Translations under genes and position numbers: made by a program
Shown: positions 5,917 to 6,391 of the stretch, piece by piece
How positions within the stretch are numbered: position 1 is the first letter of the stretch
Layout of the letters: each line of letters starts with the position of its first letter
Assembly: GCA_015904045.1 (NCBI GenBank)
Contig: JABMDG010000189.1
Location: 1 to 6,391 of the forward strand
Reading direction: 5' to 3'
Source: Nitrospira sp.
GTDB lineage: Bacteria > Nitrospirota > Nitrospiria > Nitrospirales > Nitrospiraceae
Length of the DNA stretch: 6,391 nt
Notes under the pieces: generated by a model
The model's database searches: none
What the model saw: only the letters and a program-made list of their open reading frames with translations
What the model was told of the DNA's origin: nothing

Positions 5917-6391
5917 ATGCCGAAAGATACCCCGCCGTCCGACGCTGTCCGTGAGCACCTGGTTGAGGTCGCCGACATTCTCGGCAAGGTCCTGGATACG
6001 ACGGTCAGGATTCCCGGCACGTCACTCTCTATCGGATTAGATCCGTTGATCGGGCTTATTCCCGGCATCGGCGATGCCTTGGCCAATCTGATCGGCACGT
6101 TGATCCTGGGTATTGGGGCCCGCTTACGGCTTCCTCGGATTGTGTTGGCGCGCATGAGCCTGAATCTGCTGATCAACGGGACGGTCGGCGCTGTCCCCAT
6201 CATCGGCGATCTGTTCTCGGTCTGGTTCCAGAGCCACGCAAGAAACGCAGCGTTGCTGCGGGAGGCCGCGCTGAAGCCGGATCGTGAGACGCGGCCGGAT
6301 TGGCTCTATGTGGGAGGACTCGTCGGAGGGACGGTCCTGCTCATGCTGCTCTTGATCGCCGGTGTGGTCTGGCTGGTTGCGATGCTCTGGA
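5917..6391 (+). CDS. DUF4112-family membrane protein (3' end beyond window)
   Basis: The frame from ATG 5917 runs 158 codons with no stop to the window edge, so the gene is partial at its 3' end. It shows the two hallmark repeats of DUF4112: SIGLDPLIGLIPGIGDALAN (38-57) and GAVPIIGDLFSVWFQSHARN (91-110), plus RIPGT (31-35). Hydrophobic stretches at about 41-68 and 78-103 are followed by a charged loop (115-128) and a strong transmembrane segment at about 130-157. This suggests an inner-membrane protein; the family has no established biochemical function. ATG 5917 fits the usual start, a short distance before the VRIPGT motif. The ribosome site is poor: AGGA ends only 2 nt before it. GTG 5896 is an in-frame alternative, and the frame stays open further upstream. 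It is divergent from the glgP cluster and shares the intergenic region. Confidence 0.9.
   Translation, partial: MPKDTPPSDAVREHLVEVADILGKVLDTTVRIPGTSLSIGLDPLIGLIPGIGDALANLIGTLILGIGARLRLPRIVLARMSLNLLINGTVGAVPIIGDLFSVWFQSHARNAALLREAALKPDRETRPDWLYVGGLVGGTVLLMLLLIAGVVWLVAMLW

Noticed and set aside
5901..6203. A 100-codon minus-strand open frame.
   Set aside because: It is antisense to the DUF4112 gene, whose plus-strand translation shows clear family motifs; the antisense product has none.

Overview
The window is GC-rich, tightly packed bacterial DNA. Gene content (a DUF4112 membrane protein, an AgpA-type alpha-glucan phosphorylase with an N-terminal DUF3417 region, and several EZ/PBS-lyase-type HEAT-repeat proteins) and protein style suggest a Gram-negative environmental bacterium. 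From memory of similar proteins, a Nitrospira-like (Nitrospirota) genome is my best guess, but the window holds no taxonomic marker. No RNA gene, CRISPR array, insertion sequence, phage gene or attachment site is visible.

Layout, left to right. A plus-strand gene (22-732) encodes a soluble seven-repeat HEAT protein. It converges on the minus-strand block across a 21-bp gap that is almost wholly an inverted repeat. The minus-strand block, read right to left, is: an unrecognised 278-residue protein (5685-4849), alpha-glucan phosphorylase (4776-2617), an exported TPR/HEAT-repeat protein (2623-1265), and a small membrane-anchored coiled-coil protein (1251-754). A good sigma70-type promoter lies just upstream of the first gene. 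The gaps are +72, -7 and +13 bp, so one transcript could cover all four. After a 231-bp divergent intergenic region, a plus-strand DUF4112 gene (5917 to the window end) is cut off by the edge.

How the genes may work together. Only the phosphorylase has a clear biochemical role: releasing glucose-1-phosphate from glycogen or maltodextrin. The HEAT gene after it starts inside the phosphorylase stop region without a Shine-Dalgarno sequence, so its translation is probably coupled. The HEAT protein appears to be periplasmic and the last protein membrane-anchored, so they are unlikely to act directly on cytoplasmic glycogen. They could instead form an envelope scaffold pair that merely shares the transcript. 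The most distinctive structural feature is a run of eleven HEAT units in the exported protein, with a nearly invariant 31-residue spacing. I see no clear evidence of a new defence or mobile system here.
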